Below, piece by piece: positions 25,741 to 36,689 of a DNA stretch of 64,000 bases. The DNA is from Poecilobothrus nobilitatus. Taxonomy: Eukaryota; Arthropoda; Insecta; Diptera; Dolichopodidae. The stretch is taken from the NCBI GenBank assembly GCA_947095535.1, contig OX352772.1, forward strand, positions 53,091,445-53,155,444. Direction: 5' to 3'. Position numbers and translations under genes: made by a program. The notes beneath the pieces are model-generated. The model was not told the DNA's origin. It searched no databases and was given only the letters and a program-made list of their open reading frames with translations. The stretch's first letter is position 1. The number at the start of each line of letters is the position of its first letter.

Positions 25741-26774
25741 ATTCCTAGGTTGCCACCTTAGTTGATTAAAAGGATTGCATATGTGAAGTTACATATTTGA
25801 AGATAGTTTTAAAACGACATCAATATTTATAATATACAAGAAAATTCAAACACTTTATATTTATATAAATAAAGTTGTGTATAAATTTAAAAAATAAATT
25901 AATATTAATTAAAATAATTAATAGTTATTAAAAAATTTTCATAAAATTTGATTTTATATTTATTTATTTTTTTTTTTTTTTTTGAAATGAATACTCCTAA
26001 TTTTGATTTATTATATAATCTTTTTATTACAATAATTAATATTTATTAATTGCTATTATTATATTATAAATAAATATAACAATAATTATATTCTGTATTT
26101 CTTTTAACTACTTCTAATTGCCTGTGAACGGATCTTTTTAAAAAAAAAAAATTTATAATATTAATAATAATAGGTAGAAAATTTTCTATTTGAAATTTAT
26201 TTCAATTTTAATTTTTGCAATACTATCTACATATTAATTATATTGTGTTTTCTGTTTTAAATTATTAAAAGGAAATGCTATTAAATTTTTTTAATATAAT
26301 TTGCTATTATTCTGTTAATATTTAATCAAAAATTTTAAAATTATTTTATTTTATTTTTTTTTTTTTATTATATAAATTTTGTAATAATTGTTTTTTTTTT
26401 AATTGTTTATTTTCAAATAAATTTTCGATTATATATTTTATTAATATGTATAAAACATGCATAATTTTTTTATGGACTAGGTCCAGTATTATTCTCTACA
26501 TAGTTTCTCTACTACTGCATCATAATGTGTTTTAAAATCTTGTCTTTTAGAATCTAACTGATATTTTTTTAAATTAAATTTAAAAAAAAAAATTAATAAA
26601 ACTATATAATTTTTTTTTTAATTCTTTAAAACTAAACTAACACATAAATAAATTTGAATCTTATCAAAAATCACTTTAAAACAAAAATAATTTTTATTTT
26701 TTTTTTTTTGTTTTTGAAAACTCATTTTGATTAAATTTATTCTCTTTTCCGATTTATAAAGCGTATTTATTGCC

Positions 26775-27950
26775 AGGTCAAGGTAGGTAGGTAGGTAGGG
26801 TGGTGATCACCACGATGCTGCGTGAAGGCCTCAATTAGCACTAGATTGAGCCAATTTGATACAACTGCATTCACGTGACGTGTCTTTTTAGATTGTTTGC
26901 GATTTTATATCCAACCCGAGCAGTTCAGATATGAAATCAGTTCTTTGATTTTGTGTTCAGAGAGCTTGCTGCGGTTGTGGTAGAACGGTCTACCGAGTGA
27001 GAGAAGTGTGGCTCTAGCTAGAGCCGATCATCTACAAAAAAAATGCTCCAGATTCTCACTTTCGTTTGCTTCTTTGCAACTGCTGCACGAGATGTTGTGA
27101 GGGATTCCTAATTTGGCTGCATGCGTGCCTACTGGCCAGTGACCTGTGATGATTGCCACTAGTCTAGCGATGTCTATGCGAGATTTGAATATCAACTCGT
27201 TTAATCTCCTTTTGTTGTATGTGGGCCACAATGTTCTAGATATCGTGCAATTACTCAGATTACTCCACCTATTTTGCGATTTCGCTATATACAAAGAGGG
27301 GATCCGTTACTTTACAGTACTAGTTGGACAGCTGATTCTTTTAGGAGAGTTAGTGTTCTGAGTCACTCCTTTCTTTGCTAATTCGTCAGCTTTTTCATTT
27401 CCTTCAACATTGCTATGCCCAGGCACCCACAAGAAGGTTATGTTTATAAGTTCCTCTTGGCAGTTCCTGCACGCAGATGGCGACCGTTCTCATTTGTGTG
27501 TTATTTCCGTTCAGGATTCGCGCAGCCTCTCTAACTGCTAGTATCTCCGTCTGAAAGATGCTAGCTGTGTCGGGGAGTCTGTAGGACTTTAAAATGTTGA
27601 GTTTCTCCGAGAAAATGCCAGCACCGACTCCTTCCTCCATCTTGAATCCGTCGGTGAATAGTTAGATAGTTACATCGAAGTTCATTGTCACATCTTCGCC
27701 TCTCCATTCCGCTCTAGTCGGAAATTCTACGGCTAAATTGTTCTCGAAGTTTAGTTTGGGAACAATACAGTCGGTCAGGGTTGGTATAAAGTCCCTTGAC
27801 AATATCTCCAGAATATTACCGTGGCCATATGGTTTAGTAGCAAACCACCCAAATTCTCTAAGTCGTAACCACCCAGGCCAAGCCCAAGCAAAAATATTTT
27901 TTCCCCTTATAAGAAACTCCCCGTACATTAAAGCCTAGTCAAAGTCCATT
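26775..27950 (-). mobile_element. 5'-truncated LINE fragment with RNase H domain
   Basis: Minus-strand frames give, in order, a linker (27928 down to 27662, with EFPTRAEWRGEDV), an RNase H-like segment (27640 down: MEEGVGAGIFSEKLN, then SIFQTEILAVREAARIL, holding the conserved Glu of RNase H), and the C-terminal segment (27294 down: KRRLNELIF, ARLVAIITGHWPVGTHAAKL, then a Cys-rich CSSCKEANESENLEHFFC). That is the usual RNase H plus tail of I/R1/LOA-group LINEs. The 3' end closes with tandem TACC (ggtaggtaggta on the + strand near 26.784-26.80 kb). Reverse transcriptase and endonuclease are absent. Frameshifts separate the blocks, so it is dead. It lies antisense to the host gene. Confidence 0.85.
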
Positions 27951-28342
27951 TTAAAGTCCTTATAAAGGCCATTTTTACACTCATGCAATCTGCGATAACT
28001 GATTTATAAATGTTATTTTAAAATGAAATAGAATTTTTTCAAGGGACGCTTTAACAATTGGGTATAAATTTTTCGAAATTTTCTATAATTTTATACAAAT
28101 TTAAAATTATTATTTAAATTTTCAATTTTTAACTATTATTTAAACGTTAAATAAGAAAAAACGAACCAAATTTAAGTGGACTGAAATAAACCGGTTTATA
28201 AACATTAGACAAATTACAAAAGTATTTAAATTGACCCAACCTTCTAAAATACCCTATAATATTTCAGGTAATATTTCAAACAATCAAGACTAATGACTAC
28301 AACATTTCGGACGAATGATTAAAAAATTCGAATTTGATGAAG

Positions 28343-28794
28343 CATTTTATTCAGGTTATATCTCAGCTCAAAGAAAAAAAGATAAAAAATATGAAAATTT
28401 TTCCGGTATATAAAATTTTGACAGTTTGAAGAAAAACTTTTCAGATAGAAATTTTTTTTAATTATAATTGTCATAACCAATAACATTAAATTTTGTAAAC
28501 AATTGTTTGTTTTGAAATAAAATTTAATTTTAAAATCATAAACAAATAATTTTATTGTAAAAAAAAACCGAATTTCAAAATATTTTTTGACAGATATGAG
28601 AAAAATTAAAATTTTTCTATATCGGGAAAAATCATATTTTTTTCTCGGTTGTGTGTCTTGGACTATATATTTTTTTTGGCGTATTAAGCTGCGCACTACT
28701 TGAAAAAAAATTGAAAAAATTTATTAAAAAGTTTTTGCCGAGAAACCATATAAAATTACATTTTTTTGAGCTGACATATAACCTAATGCTTAAA
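28343..28794. mobile_element. Fold-back element (MITE-like) of about 450 bp
   Basis: The left end (agcatt, then aggttatatctcagctcaaa, ending in an A-run) is matched in inverted orientation at the right end (tttttttgagctgacatataacct, then aatgctt). The interior is A/T-rich with further partial inverted similarity. No transposase is encoded. The reading frames on the minus strand across it look like chance frames. Confidence 0.65.
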
Positions 28795-29357
28795 TTTATA
28801 AATTGAATAAAAAATATCGATGTCTTAAAGCTCAATTATGCTGAGTCACAAAATTGTAATTTTGCAGGAAAGCATTTTAAAAGTATGATAACATACCAAA
28901 AGTGTTACCAATTTAAGTTAGAAGAATGGAATAAAGTTTTTTTTACTCTGTTCTTTTCTAATATCTAAATAACTGAAAATTTGGCACTTAGCATGTTTGT
29001 GTTGACTGTTGGACTAACAAACATATTTTTTGAAGTTATAATATTTGGAGTAAGTATACGTAGACTAAAATAATCATTAACTTTTTCACTTAACTTATTT
29101 TAACATTCTACATTTCTACATCTCAGCAACTACTTGTTGAATGCCTTTGATATTATTTCACACTAGGAAAAAAGACGCTTTTAAAATAACATGTAACATA
29201 ACCAGAGTTTTAGAAATATTGCACTTTGCATAAGTGTCCACTATTCCATCGATATGGTTTATTAATTGAAAAAACATTATCTCTTTGGAATAAAAATCTC
29301 TGTATTTTATATATTACTGTATATCACAGAAACCCAACGGACACGATAATTTTTTAC

Positions 29358-29535
29358 GGGCCTCAGTGACCTAGTGGTGAATAGCATATAAACTACGCTG
29401 TAAAACACCAAGCGAGTGAGGGTTCGAAACGCACAGAATAATTAGTAAAAACAATCCCCTCTTATAATGTCTACAGTAAAGCAAAGACTGCGTGTTATTT
29501 CCTTGTCACATTTAAATACACAGAAATTTTTCATT
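29358..29535 (+). mobile_element. tRNA-derived SINE, diverged copy
   Basis: The head is cgggcctcagtgacctagtg, the B box gagggttcgaaacgcac, and then the body has attagtaaaaacaatcccct, a decayed form of the taagagttattcccc block, and a tail resembling tttatgtggcagagaaat. It is more diverged than the copies at 9.1 and 36.9 kb. I could not define a target duplication. Confidence 0.8.
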
Positions 29536-30728
29536 AGGTAAAGTTAAAAAAAAAAAATTTAAATGAGTTTTCTAATCAAATAAAAGTTTGATATAATTTC
29601 AAAAAAAAAAAAAAAAATTAATAATTATTATTAAATTAATATTATTTTTATTTTGCAAATTTTTGTTTTTTAATTTATTAATTTTTTTTTTTGTTTTGTT
29701 CGTTTTGTATAAAAAACACTATAAAATGCTTTACTTTCTGTCTTTTATTTTAGTATAGCTTTTTTTAAAGTTTTATTTTATTATTTTTTTTAAATATAGA
29801 AAATCTATAATATAAAATTAATTTTTTTTTTATTTAAATATATAAATGAAAATAATTATGCAAAATAATATGCTCATAAATAAATTGAAGCGCTTTTAGG
29901 ATAAAAATAATTTAAAAGCCAATTTATGGGAATGCAACGTTGTTTATTAATAATATTTAAAAAAAAAAAATTGTTTTTTTTTCTTGATTCAATGAAAAGC
30001 ACTAAACATTTTGTGTTAAAATTAATATATATATACATTTTTTTTACATACCTAATATATGCATTACTTTTACACATATTTTACTAAAACATTTTATTAA
30101 TAATATTAATCACAATAATTAACATTTTTGTACAGAAATCACTATTTTAATTTTTTGTTTTTAACATTATTTTGCATTAAATGAAGTCTTTATTTTTGCT
30201 TAAATTTTAAATTTTAATCATAAAAAAAAAAAAAGAAAAAACAAAAATCAAATAATCAATTTTTGTAATTTTTTTTTTTTGTTTTTCTTTTTTTTTTTCT
30301 TTTTTTAATACATGTGAAAACAATAAAAAAAATTAAATAAACTTTTTTAATGAAACAATTTTAAACAAAATTTTTTTTATTTTTTTTTTAAACTACACAG
30401 GAACAACTATTTAAGATGCTTTATATTTATAAACAAAAACAAAATGAGTGTTATCAAAAATTCTATTATAGAAAATTAAATAAAAATTTTATAATAATTA
30501 ATATAAATTCGATTAGATTTCTTGAACAAGTAATAAAATGATTTGTGAAAAAAAAAAAAATATAATATTAGGTGCCCAATTATAATTCAAAATTTCTTTA
30601 AAAATAAATAATGCATTCGATACATTTTGTGCGATAGTGTACTTGCCTAAAATAACAATATTACAGTTGAGATCATAAAAATTAATCTAAATATTAATAA
30701 TTTTATTTTGTTTCACGTACCGGTTTTT

Positions 30729-30810
30729 ATTAGACATAACGAAGATATTATTAGACATAACGGACATATTGTTAGATGTAATGGTCATATTATTAAACAT
30801 AATGGATATA
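30729..30810. repeat. 21-bp tandem repeat, 4 copies
   Basis: Four head-to-tail units approximate attagacataacggacatat. The first two are nearly identical and the last two have drifted. Confidence 0.85.
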
Positions 30811-32342
30811 CATAGGTATTATTAGATCTATTAGATATCAAAAAACAAAATAACAAAACAAAAAAATTACATCGAAAATCAAAAATATTTTTATTATTCT
30901 TTTTCACCGAAAACCGAAACTTATACACTTTGTTGTACCAAATTCGTAAATTTAAAATAAAATAATTATACATCGTAAAGACAGCCACAGATTTATTCAA
31001 TCTGCTGTTAAACTCGAATCATATATGTATGTATGTACAACGTACTGTTTATTGAAATCTCTCATAGCAAATCGGTTTACAGATTACAATTTAAAAAAAA
31101 TATTATATAGGTGGGGCTAAATCAGGAAAAAAAAATTAATATTTCAGAATTTTTGTAAATTTTAAATAAAATCTGAAAAAAAAACCTTGTAAAAATAAAA
31201 TAGAATTAAAATATGTATTTTTAGCATTCAAAAAATAACTTTAATATATTCTAAATATTTTAAAATTTTTTTATTTGCAATATATCTATCTGTATTTTTA
31301 TTTTAATTTTTATTTTTTTTTAAAGTTTTTAATTTTGTAAAAATGATTGACAATAAATATTTAAATTATTTTTTTTTCTTTTATTTTTTTTTTATATTTT
31401 GATTTTTGTATAAATATTTTAAAAATTTAAAGAATTTATTGCTGAATTTCTGAATTGTGCTGAAATTTGATTGTCTGTAAATACACTGTTATTGTTTTTC
31501 TTTCTTTGTTATAAATGTCTTTTATTTCTTAACAGCTATGTATATATATGTATATATATATAAATATAAATATTTTTGTCTTTGTTCTTTGCAGTTGGTC
31601 ATTCTTACCTTCAGCTGGCATAAATGTATTTGAATGATAATAATAATATGTATTTTATGTATAATTAAGGATTGCTATTTCTCTGGAATTGCTAAAATTG
31701 CTATAGAATTAGAGTATTGCTGCTTTTTTAAAAAAAAAAAATAAAAAAATAATGAAATGTCGTGTGTCTTTTTTTTTTCTTTTGTACTTTTCTTTTCTTT
31801 GGTTTTAGAAAAAAACCGAAAATGTTATGAGTTTGTTTTTTTTAAATGCACGCAAATTCAACACAAAAAAAGAAGTTGAGATTCTATTCACTTAAAAATA
31901 ATTTTTTTATGAATGAAATGATAATGAAATATTTTTCACTTTAATAACACTATGGTTTTTTTTTTTTTTTTTTTTCTTTATTAATTAATTAAAAATTCAA
32001 AAATAAAAATAAAATTAAATTGTATCGAAATTATCGAAAAAAATAACATATTACTTTTTCGTTTCCTTGATTTAAAATCCTAAGATATTGAAAAAAAAAA
32101 AATAAATTTCAAATTTAATTTTGAAAAAAATTGTGTTGAAATTCAATCAATGAACTGTGTTTCATTGCAATGTGTGCAATGCTTTTCTGTACTTTATTTT
32201 CTGTATTTGTCCCTCATGTTTTAATAGAAAATGTTTAAGAACTAACTGTTTAATACTTCTCTTTTTCTTTTTCTTGTTTTGTTTTTTTTTTTTTTTTGTA
32301 TTCTTCTTTTGTTATATTGTAATATTGTATTATATTACATAC

Positions 32343-32712
32343 AGACTTGTAAAATTTTGATTACGATTATATAATGATTTAAATTTAATTAATATTTTTC
32401 TATACAAATTTCATTGAAATAATCTAAAAATAATCACATATAATTGAAAACTAATTCAGATTATTTTTAAATTCATTTCTAGTAATCTAAAATAATTGAA
32501 AAATAATCCGGATTACTTTTAGATTTTAAGTAATCAAAATTTTAAGTAATAAGAATCATAGATTATTTTTTGATTATTAATAATCGTAATCAAAAAATTT
32601 GAGTCCGATTATTATAGTAATCGTATTAAAAATTTTTGATAACGATTACCGAGTAATTGTAATTTTCAAGTATTGTATTACCAAGTAATCATTATTTTTG
32701 TAAGTCCGATTA
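32343..32712. mobile_element. Fold-back element made of TAATC/GATTA repeats
   Basis: The ends are inverted copies: agacttgtaaaattttgatta on the left and, read inward on the other strand, cggacttacaaaaataatgatta on the right. The interior is packed with TAATC and its complement GATTA in both orientations (for example agattttaagtaatc, gattattaataatcgtaatc). It looks like a MITE-type element whose interior can fold on itself throughout. Confidence 0.6.
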
Positions 32713-33163
32713 CATATTATGTATCTTTTCTTTGTTTTCTTATTTATCGTTTCGATTCGTTTCATTTCGTTTTTATACAATTTTTTTTCCAAATTAAATA
32801 TCATTTTCTGTTTATTTTTTATTTTCTTTAAGTTTTTTATTTGAAAATATTATTATGTTTTTTTTTAATTTTTTTTTTTGTGTTGTTATTATTGAATCTT
32901 CTTTCTCTGTCTTGTATAGAAATATATAGAAAACTTATAAATATATATCTATTTCATTGTGAAAAAAAAAAACAAATAATAAATTTCTATTTCATATTTT
33001 TTTTTTTTTGTCTAATAACTACTTAAATACTTTAATAATAAAAAAAAAAAAAATTTTAAATCAAGAAACGATAAATAAATACTGGGCAAAATATTTTTTT
33101 GCACCTTCCATAAATGTCCATATGTATTTAAATTGGTTTCCTTGTGTGTTTTATTGATTTCAG

Positions 33164-33192
33164 GAACCTATTTCAACTGCATAATGTTTATG
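33164..33192 (+). CDS. nAChR alpha5/7-like: nAChR alpha7-type subunit, 29-nt microexon (start of M3)
   Basis: This microexon completes the split Gly codon and encodes TYFNCIMFM, the first half of the third membrane helix. It is preceded by ttgatttcag and followed by gtaagaac, both good splice signals. It enters in phase 1 and leaves in phase 0, so skipping it would shift the frame and destroy M3. It lies only 379 bp before the next exon, whereas the intron before it is 22.5 kb. The TYFNCIMFM peptide is invariant in the insect alpha5/6/7 subunits I remember, so identity is secure despite the small size. Confidence 0.95.
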
Positions 33193-33571
33193 GTAAGAAC
33201 ACCTTCTTCTCTTTATACATTAAACATATATATATTATATAAAAAAAAAAAAAAAAAAACATTATATATATATAATAATATTAAAATAAAAATAACAACA
33301 AAAACAACAACAATAATCCTGGACAATAAAAATATACTCAAATTACGATATCTTCTTTTTTTTTTCTATTCCCTATATATATTCTCATCTGTATATGTAT
33401 TCTTCTATATTGTGCTCACTACTTTTATCGATCTGAATATCTGAATCTGATCTTGATCTTCTTGATTGATTTGCAAAAAAAAACTCTACAAAAAAAAAAT
33501 TAAAAATGATTAAAAAAAAAAAACAAACAAAAAAATGAAAAACGTTTTTAATTGTTTGTTCTTGAATGAAG
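33193..33571 (+). other. Short intron (379 bp)
   Basis: Starts gtaagaac and ends tgaatgaag. A/T-rich, with an AT/A-run stretch and no other feature. The acceptor has a weak pyrimidine tract. Confidence 0.85.
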
Positions 33572-33652
33572 GTGGCATCCTCGGTAGTTTCAACTATTTT
33601 AATTCTGAATTACCATCACAGAAATCCAGACACTCATGAGATGTCTGAATGG
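33572..33652 (+). CDS. nAChR alpha5/7-like: nAChR alpha7-type subunit, exon encoding rest of M3
   Basis: 81 nt, phase 0 at both ends, encoding VASSVVSTILILNYHHRNPD followed by THEMSEW: the second half of M3 and the first residues of the M3-M4 cytoplasmic loop. The Val-Ser-Thr-Ile-Leu-Ile-Leu run and the THEMSEW end fit the alpha5/alpha7 insect subunits rather than alpha6, which I recall with a different M3 (LTVVVLNYHH). The donor is gtaataaa. The acceptor, gaatgaag, is preceded by tttttaattgtttgttcttg, a modest pyrimidine tract. Confidence 0.95.
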
Positions 33653-34524
33653 GTAATAAAAATATAAATTTATACAAAATTTAAAAACAAAATTTAAATC
33701 TTAATTTTTTAAATTATTTTATATTAAAAAAAAAAAATAAAAAATAAGAAAAAAACACCAAAACAAAAAAAAAAAAGTCAAATTAATAAATTATTATTAT
33801 ATATATATATATATATATTTTATAAAAATATATAATATTTAAAATTGAAAACAAAACAATAAAATATAAAAAAATTTACATTTTGATCAAATATTATAAA
33901 AAGTAAAGATTATTTTTTTATGAAATTCTATTTTTCAAAATTAAAAAACAAATGGAAAAAAAAAAAACAAAAAAACAAAAAAAAATTTATAAATTAAATT
34001 ATGTTAAAAGAATAAAAGTGTTTTTGAATTGATTGTTTTTATCAATTTTAAAATAACACATTTAAACAATTTATACATTAAGAATTATAAGATATAAGAA
34101 AAAACTATATATAAAATTAAAAAAAAAATAAAGATTAAGATCAATAAATTTTTATTAAAGTATAATATAATGTTTATAAAATAAATTTTCAATATACACA
34201 TATACATAATAACAAAAATAACAAATAAACAAATATTAAAATATAAACCAACATTTTGAATATGTAACAAAATATAATATTTAAATAGGAAATTAGATAA
34301 TATCTAGTATAACCAATCACTAATACAATAACAAAACGACACATCTTAAAATTCTAGTCACACATCAAAGTTGAAATCATAATTAAAACCAAAAATATCA
34401 AAAAACTAACCATTACGCAAAATACATAATATATAAATTTTTTCTACATTATTTAAAAATGTACCAAAATATTAAAAATAATATTTTTATTCCATTTTAC
34501 CGCAATTATATTTAAAAAAAAAAC

Positions 34525-35095
34525 CAAGTTGACTGTTTCAACTCTAGGATACTCGCATGAACATGCTGTTGACATAAAATTTATTCATATTTTATAAAAT
34601 TTCAGATAACTAACTTAATTAAATGCCAAGATATGACAGTTAGTCGAAAACATTGCCTCAGTACCAACCAAATGTCATAGAAGTTATTGCCATAAAACTT
34701 GATCATCTTTCAGAAAATGTTCGAAGAAGAATTTTAGTTTTAATAAACCTAAGTACCAAGATTAGAGGATATAAATTTCGCATCCAACCGAACTTACTTC
34801 GTAAGACTAACGACTAACGAATTTTGCAGATGTAGTTAACATAAAACTCAAAAATTTCACAAAACTTGACAAAACTTTATTTCACAAAATTTGAAATACC
34901 TACCTTCAATAGACATCACATGTCCACATATAACAAAAAAATAATTACAATCCTATAACATATTATATTTGAGTTATCGTGCGGACGGACAGGCGTATAC
35001 GTACCTTAAAATATCAAATGCCTAAATTAATTAAGTGTTAAGATAAGTGACAACTACTATTATTATCTGAGAACTAAGTTGGTAAGGGTATAAAA
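34525..35095. repeat. Dispersed repeat family R2, copy 1
   Basis: The segment starts gttgactgtttcaactctag, then gatactcgcatgaac, and passes through cataaaa...ttcagataacta blocks and tcgtgcggacggacagg, ending near gggtataaaa. The same blocks recur in the 38.98-39.81-kb copy. It has no coding capacity. It is a decayed non-autonomous element. Confidence 0.65.
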
Positions 35096-35849
35096 ATTGA
35101 CAAAAGAAATTACTGTTGTAAACAATTAAACATAGAACTTTTTAAGCCTTTAGAGGCTGTAAATATAAGAAACAGGTTAAACTACACATACATTTTCTAT
35201 GAAATATTAATAAAATTAATGAAATATGTATATTATTTTATGATTTTATGATGAATTTTTTTTATGAAACAATCAGGCGGACAATCCCACATATAGAATG
35301 AAACAAATAAGCCCAATACTACAAATCTTTTAAAAATATTTAAAGAAAGAAAAAATGACCACTTAGTAGGAATGGTAATACGTGATAGTACTTCAGAATT
35401 GTATGAATAATGGCATCAATGGTTGTATTTTAATTTAGCTAAAAAAAAGTAAGAAAAAATCTGAGTATTTGGTAACGTAAAAAATGTAATTATTCCACAC
35501 TATTTTTTGATTTGCTGAATGGCTAAAATACTTAAGACTAATAAAAGTTTAATCCAATAAAATTTTTATTATTTTTTTAAAAATAAATTGTAAATGAACT
35601 GTTTTTTATGTTATAGCAGTATAAAGTGTCCACATTTCAGTAGAAGTATTTTTAAAAATAACGTAAAAAAGTAAGACAATGCAAAATTAATTTAAAACAA
35701 GCAAATGTAACAGTAAGCCGATGCAACCGACTTATTAATACCCTACATCTGAAAAACTCAAGTTATATTAAAAATCCATTTATTTTAGATTGATAATTAA
35801 TATAAACTGGTTTCCAAAATAAATTCGTTAAGACGTAGGAGCCATATAG

Positions 35850-36000
35850 CACCTACCCAAACCATCTACCCTGCAATTCTCGAAATTCAAAATCATATAG
35901 AAACGAGGAAGAATACAGTTGCCTTTGTCAACTCTTAGATACCCTTACGAACCGTTAGTATGTTCATAGACTTCTTAACCTTCCACGATTATCAATCCAA
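35850..36000. repeat. Dispersed repeat family R2, truncated copy
   Basis: Contains atagaaacgaggaagaatac, gtcaactcttagatacccttacgaac and a following cagactt block that match the start of the 39-kb R2 copy. The rest is missing. Confidence 0.55.
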
Positions 36001-36329
36001 AATTTTTCCAAATATGCTATAGTACTATTGAATACAAAGCGGCAAATGTATGTAGGTATAGTAATTTACACTCTACATAATATGTAATATGTATCATTCA
36101 TTTATCAGTGACATATATGATATGTAAATACACATGAATTATATTAGTTTCTATACTAATATCATATAAATATAAATTCTTCAAACAACCGTTATATTTT
36201 TTATTAATTTAATTTTTTTTTTGTACTACGCTGCGCAACATCCTCAACAATTTCAAATTATCGAGTAAAAAAAAAATGCAAAAAAATAGAAAAAATTTGC
36301 TAGAAAAATTATGTCACACTTTCGTCAAT

Positions 36330-36680
36330 TTTAAGGTAACCTTATATTATTAAGAAAAGTTGTTAATAGAAATAAAAATATAATGTTGGAGCTTTAATTT
36401 TTGTATATTACATATTTCAAAAAAATTTGGACAGGTGTTCAAGTTACAGTTGTTTAAAAATAAGGAACTTTTTCGTTTTTGCCCCATACAGCTCCGAAAC
36501 AGGGGGCGATACAAAAATATTTTTTGAAATGACTCATACTTATTTTCAGAGACCAAACTTCTCTCAAAATTTCAAATTTCTAACTTAAACCGTTTGGAAG
36601 ATAGAAGCAGTCAAGAATTTTGCAAAACTTGAGTTTCGCATAACGGTAAATTAAGACACCGTATGGCACAAGTATATATT
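36330..36680 (-). repeat. Dispersed repeat family R1, inverted copy
   Basis: Read on the minus strand this matches the 46.6-46.9-kb copy. Shared blocks are tttaccgttat, ttgaaattttgag, the cccctgtttcggagctgta/accctctgtttatgagcta block, tttttaaacaactgtaactt followed by acacctgt, and aaaaattaaagctcc. Confidence 0.7.
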
Positions 36681-36689
36681 TATTGTATA

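Larger units (their letters stand above)
10679..33163 (+). other. 22.5-kb intron between M2 and M3 exons
   Basis: The intron opens with gtaaga and closes with tttcag. It is extremely A/T-rich and holds the mobile elements listed separately: a LINE relic at 13.4 kb, a hAT MITE at 17 kb, a Tc1/mariner-like relic at 18.5 kb, an RNase H fragment at 27 kb, SINEs, fold-back elements and a split dispersed repeat. Between them (for example 10.7-13.3, 15.1-16.5, 21.6-24.2, 29.6-32.3 kb) I see only A/T-rich sequence with homopolymers and AT microsatellites. No further host exon was recognised. Confidence 0.85.

Noticed and set aside
28319..28696. 125-codon open frame on the minus strand
   Set aside because: It lies inside the fold-back element and is Phe/Lys/Ile-rich. 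No domain is recognisable.
33133..33444. 103-codon frame containing the microexon
   Set aside because: Only GTYFNCIMFM is receptor sequence. The rest is read-through into the intron past a good donor.
36350..36556. Short minus-strand frame near 36.4 kb
   Set aside because: It falls in an inverted copy of repeat R1 and is not conserved as a protein in the other copies.
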